Origin: Microbacterium hydrocarbonoxydans
GTDB taxonomy: Bacteria > Actinomycetota > Actinomycetes > Actinomycetales > Microbacteriaceae
NCBI RefSeq assembly: GCF_023715885.1
Contig: NZ_JAMBOY010000009.1
Span: 1-38,134, forward strand
Direction: 5' to 3'
DNA: 38,134 nt
Shown: piece by piece, positions 38,070 through 38,134 of the stretch
How positions within the stretch are numbered: the stretch's first letter is position 1
Layout: every line of letters starts with the position of its first letter
The notes under the pieces: generated by a model
What the model was told of the DNA's origin: nothing
Seen by the model: the letters and a program-made list of their open reading frames with translations, nothing else
The model's database searches: none
Position numbers and translations under genes: made by a program

Positions 38070-38134
38070 CGTTGGTAGTTCTTGGTGGGGTCGAGGGTGT
38101 ATTCGGCGAGGAGCTCGCCGGTGCCGAGGCTGAT
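38057..38134 (-). CDS. IS481-family transposase, C-terminal fragment
   Basis: The last 25 residues of a transposase that enters from beyond the right edge. TGELLAEYTLDPTKNYQ matches the typical end of IS481-type DDE transposases, where a (T)GE-x5-x-LDPxKxY pattern closes the integrase-core region. The final residues are RKNG before the stop at 38057-38059. Whether the gene is intact cannot be judged from this fragment. It is too short for standard gene callers on this window. Confidence 0.7.
   Translation of the reverse strand: MSLGTGELLAEYTLDPTKNYQRKNG

Larger units (their letters stand above)
38008..38134 (-). mobile_element. IS481-family insertion sequence, partial at the window edge
   Basis: The proposed end starts TGTGATGTCTCAGGACATCG at 38008; TGT at the tip is usual for this family and GATGTC/GACATC forms a small dyad. 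The transposase C-terminus follows on the reverse strand. The rest of the element and its target duplication lie beyond the window, so the exact boundary is provisional. Confidence 0.65.

Noticed and set aside
37916..38134. tRNA-Ser as attachment site of an integrative element
   Set aside because: The adjacent DNA is the end of an IS481-type element, which does not integrate site-specifically into tRNA genes. No integrase gene or repeated tRNA 3' end is seen in the window.

Overview
The window is a GC-rich actinobacterial chromosome segment, most like Microbacterium or a close Microbacteriaceae relative. This is inferred from the base composition, the gene families (ClpC, actinobacterial CydABDC, ECF42-type sigma factor with DGPF proteins, DtxR-type iron box), the many starts with a TANNNT box six bases upstream, and the recurrent GGATGC word. 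No species can be named from the sequence alone. Genes are closely packed on both strands and the bulk of the window looks like stable chromosome. The only clear mobile DNA is the end of an IS481-family element at the right edge.

Layout. 0.1-2.3 kb: LacI-type regulator overlapping a glycerate kinase gene. 2.4-4.5 kb: two DGPF/YCII small proteins followed by an ECF42-type sigma factor; both small genes carry the same ECF-like promoter. 4.6-9.7 kb: phosphoglucomutase, prephenate dehydratase, a 68-aa unknown, a luciferase-like oxidoreductase, then a divergent Hsp20/MerR pair with a clear promoter and operator. 9.7-14.9 kb: Na+/H+ antiporter, dicarboxylate/amino-acid symporter, small lipoprotein, YbjQ-like protein, and a DUF2975 membrane protein with its XRE regulator. 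15.1-18.3 kb: clpC and an ArgA-like acetyltransferase. 18.5-27.2 kb: a sugar locus made of a 992-aa DUF5107/TPR protein, a mutarotase-like protein, an AraC-family regulator and an AraFGH-type ABC importer. 27.3-30.9 kb: an anchored unknown protein, a 410-bp gap with two large inverted repeats, a short conserved-looking protein, radA, and a cysteine-bearing HTH regulator. 31.0-36.8 kb: cydA, cydB, cydD, cydC. 36.9-38.1 kb: a putative iron-regulated 2-oxoglutarate oxygenase, tRNA-Ser(CGA), and the IS481 end.

How the genes work together. The sugar locus behaves like one regulon: the DUF5107 operon and the importer operon share a CGTCCATAT motif placed exactly 50 bases upstream of a plausible -10 box, with direct-repeat half-sites about two helical turns apart, as expected for an AraC-type activator. 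The cyd genes form one oxidase-plus-assembly operon behind a possible Fe-S-type regulator. The ECF42-type sigma factor probably drives its own operon through the paired promoters.

No CRISPR array, phage or defence island was seen. The most interesting signals are regulatory and structural: the AraC operator pair, the duplicated ECF promoter, an 81-bp four-unit palindrome at 27.9-28.0 kb, a 3'-end palindromic repeat family that also appears inside cydD, and the DtxR box on an uncharacterised oxygenase gene.
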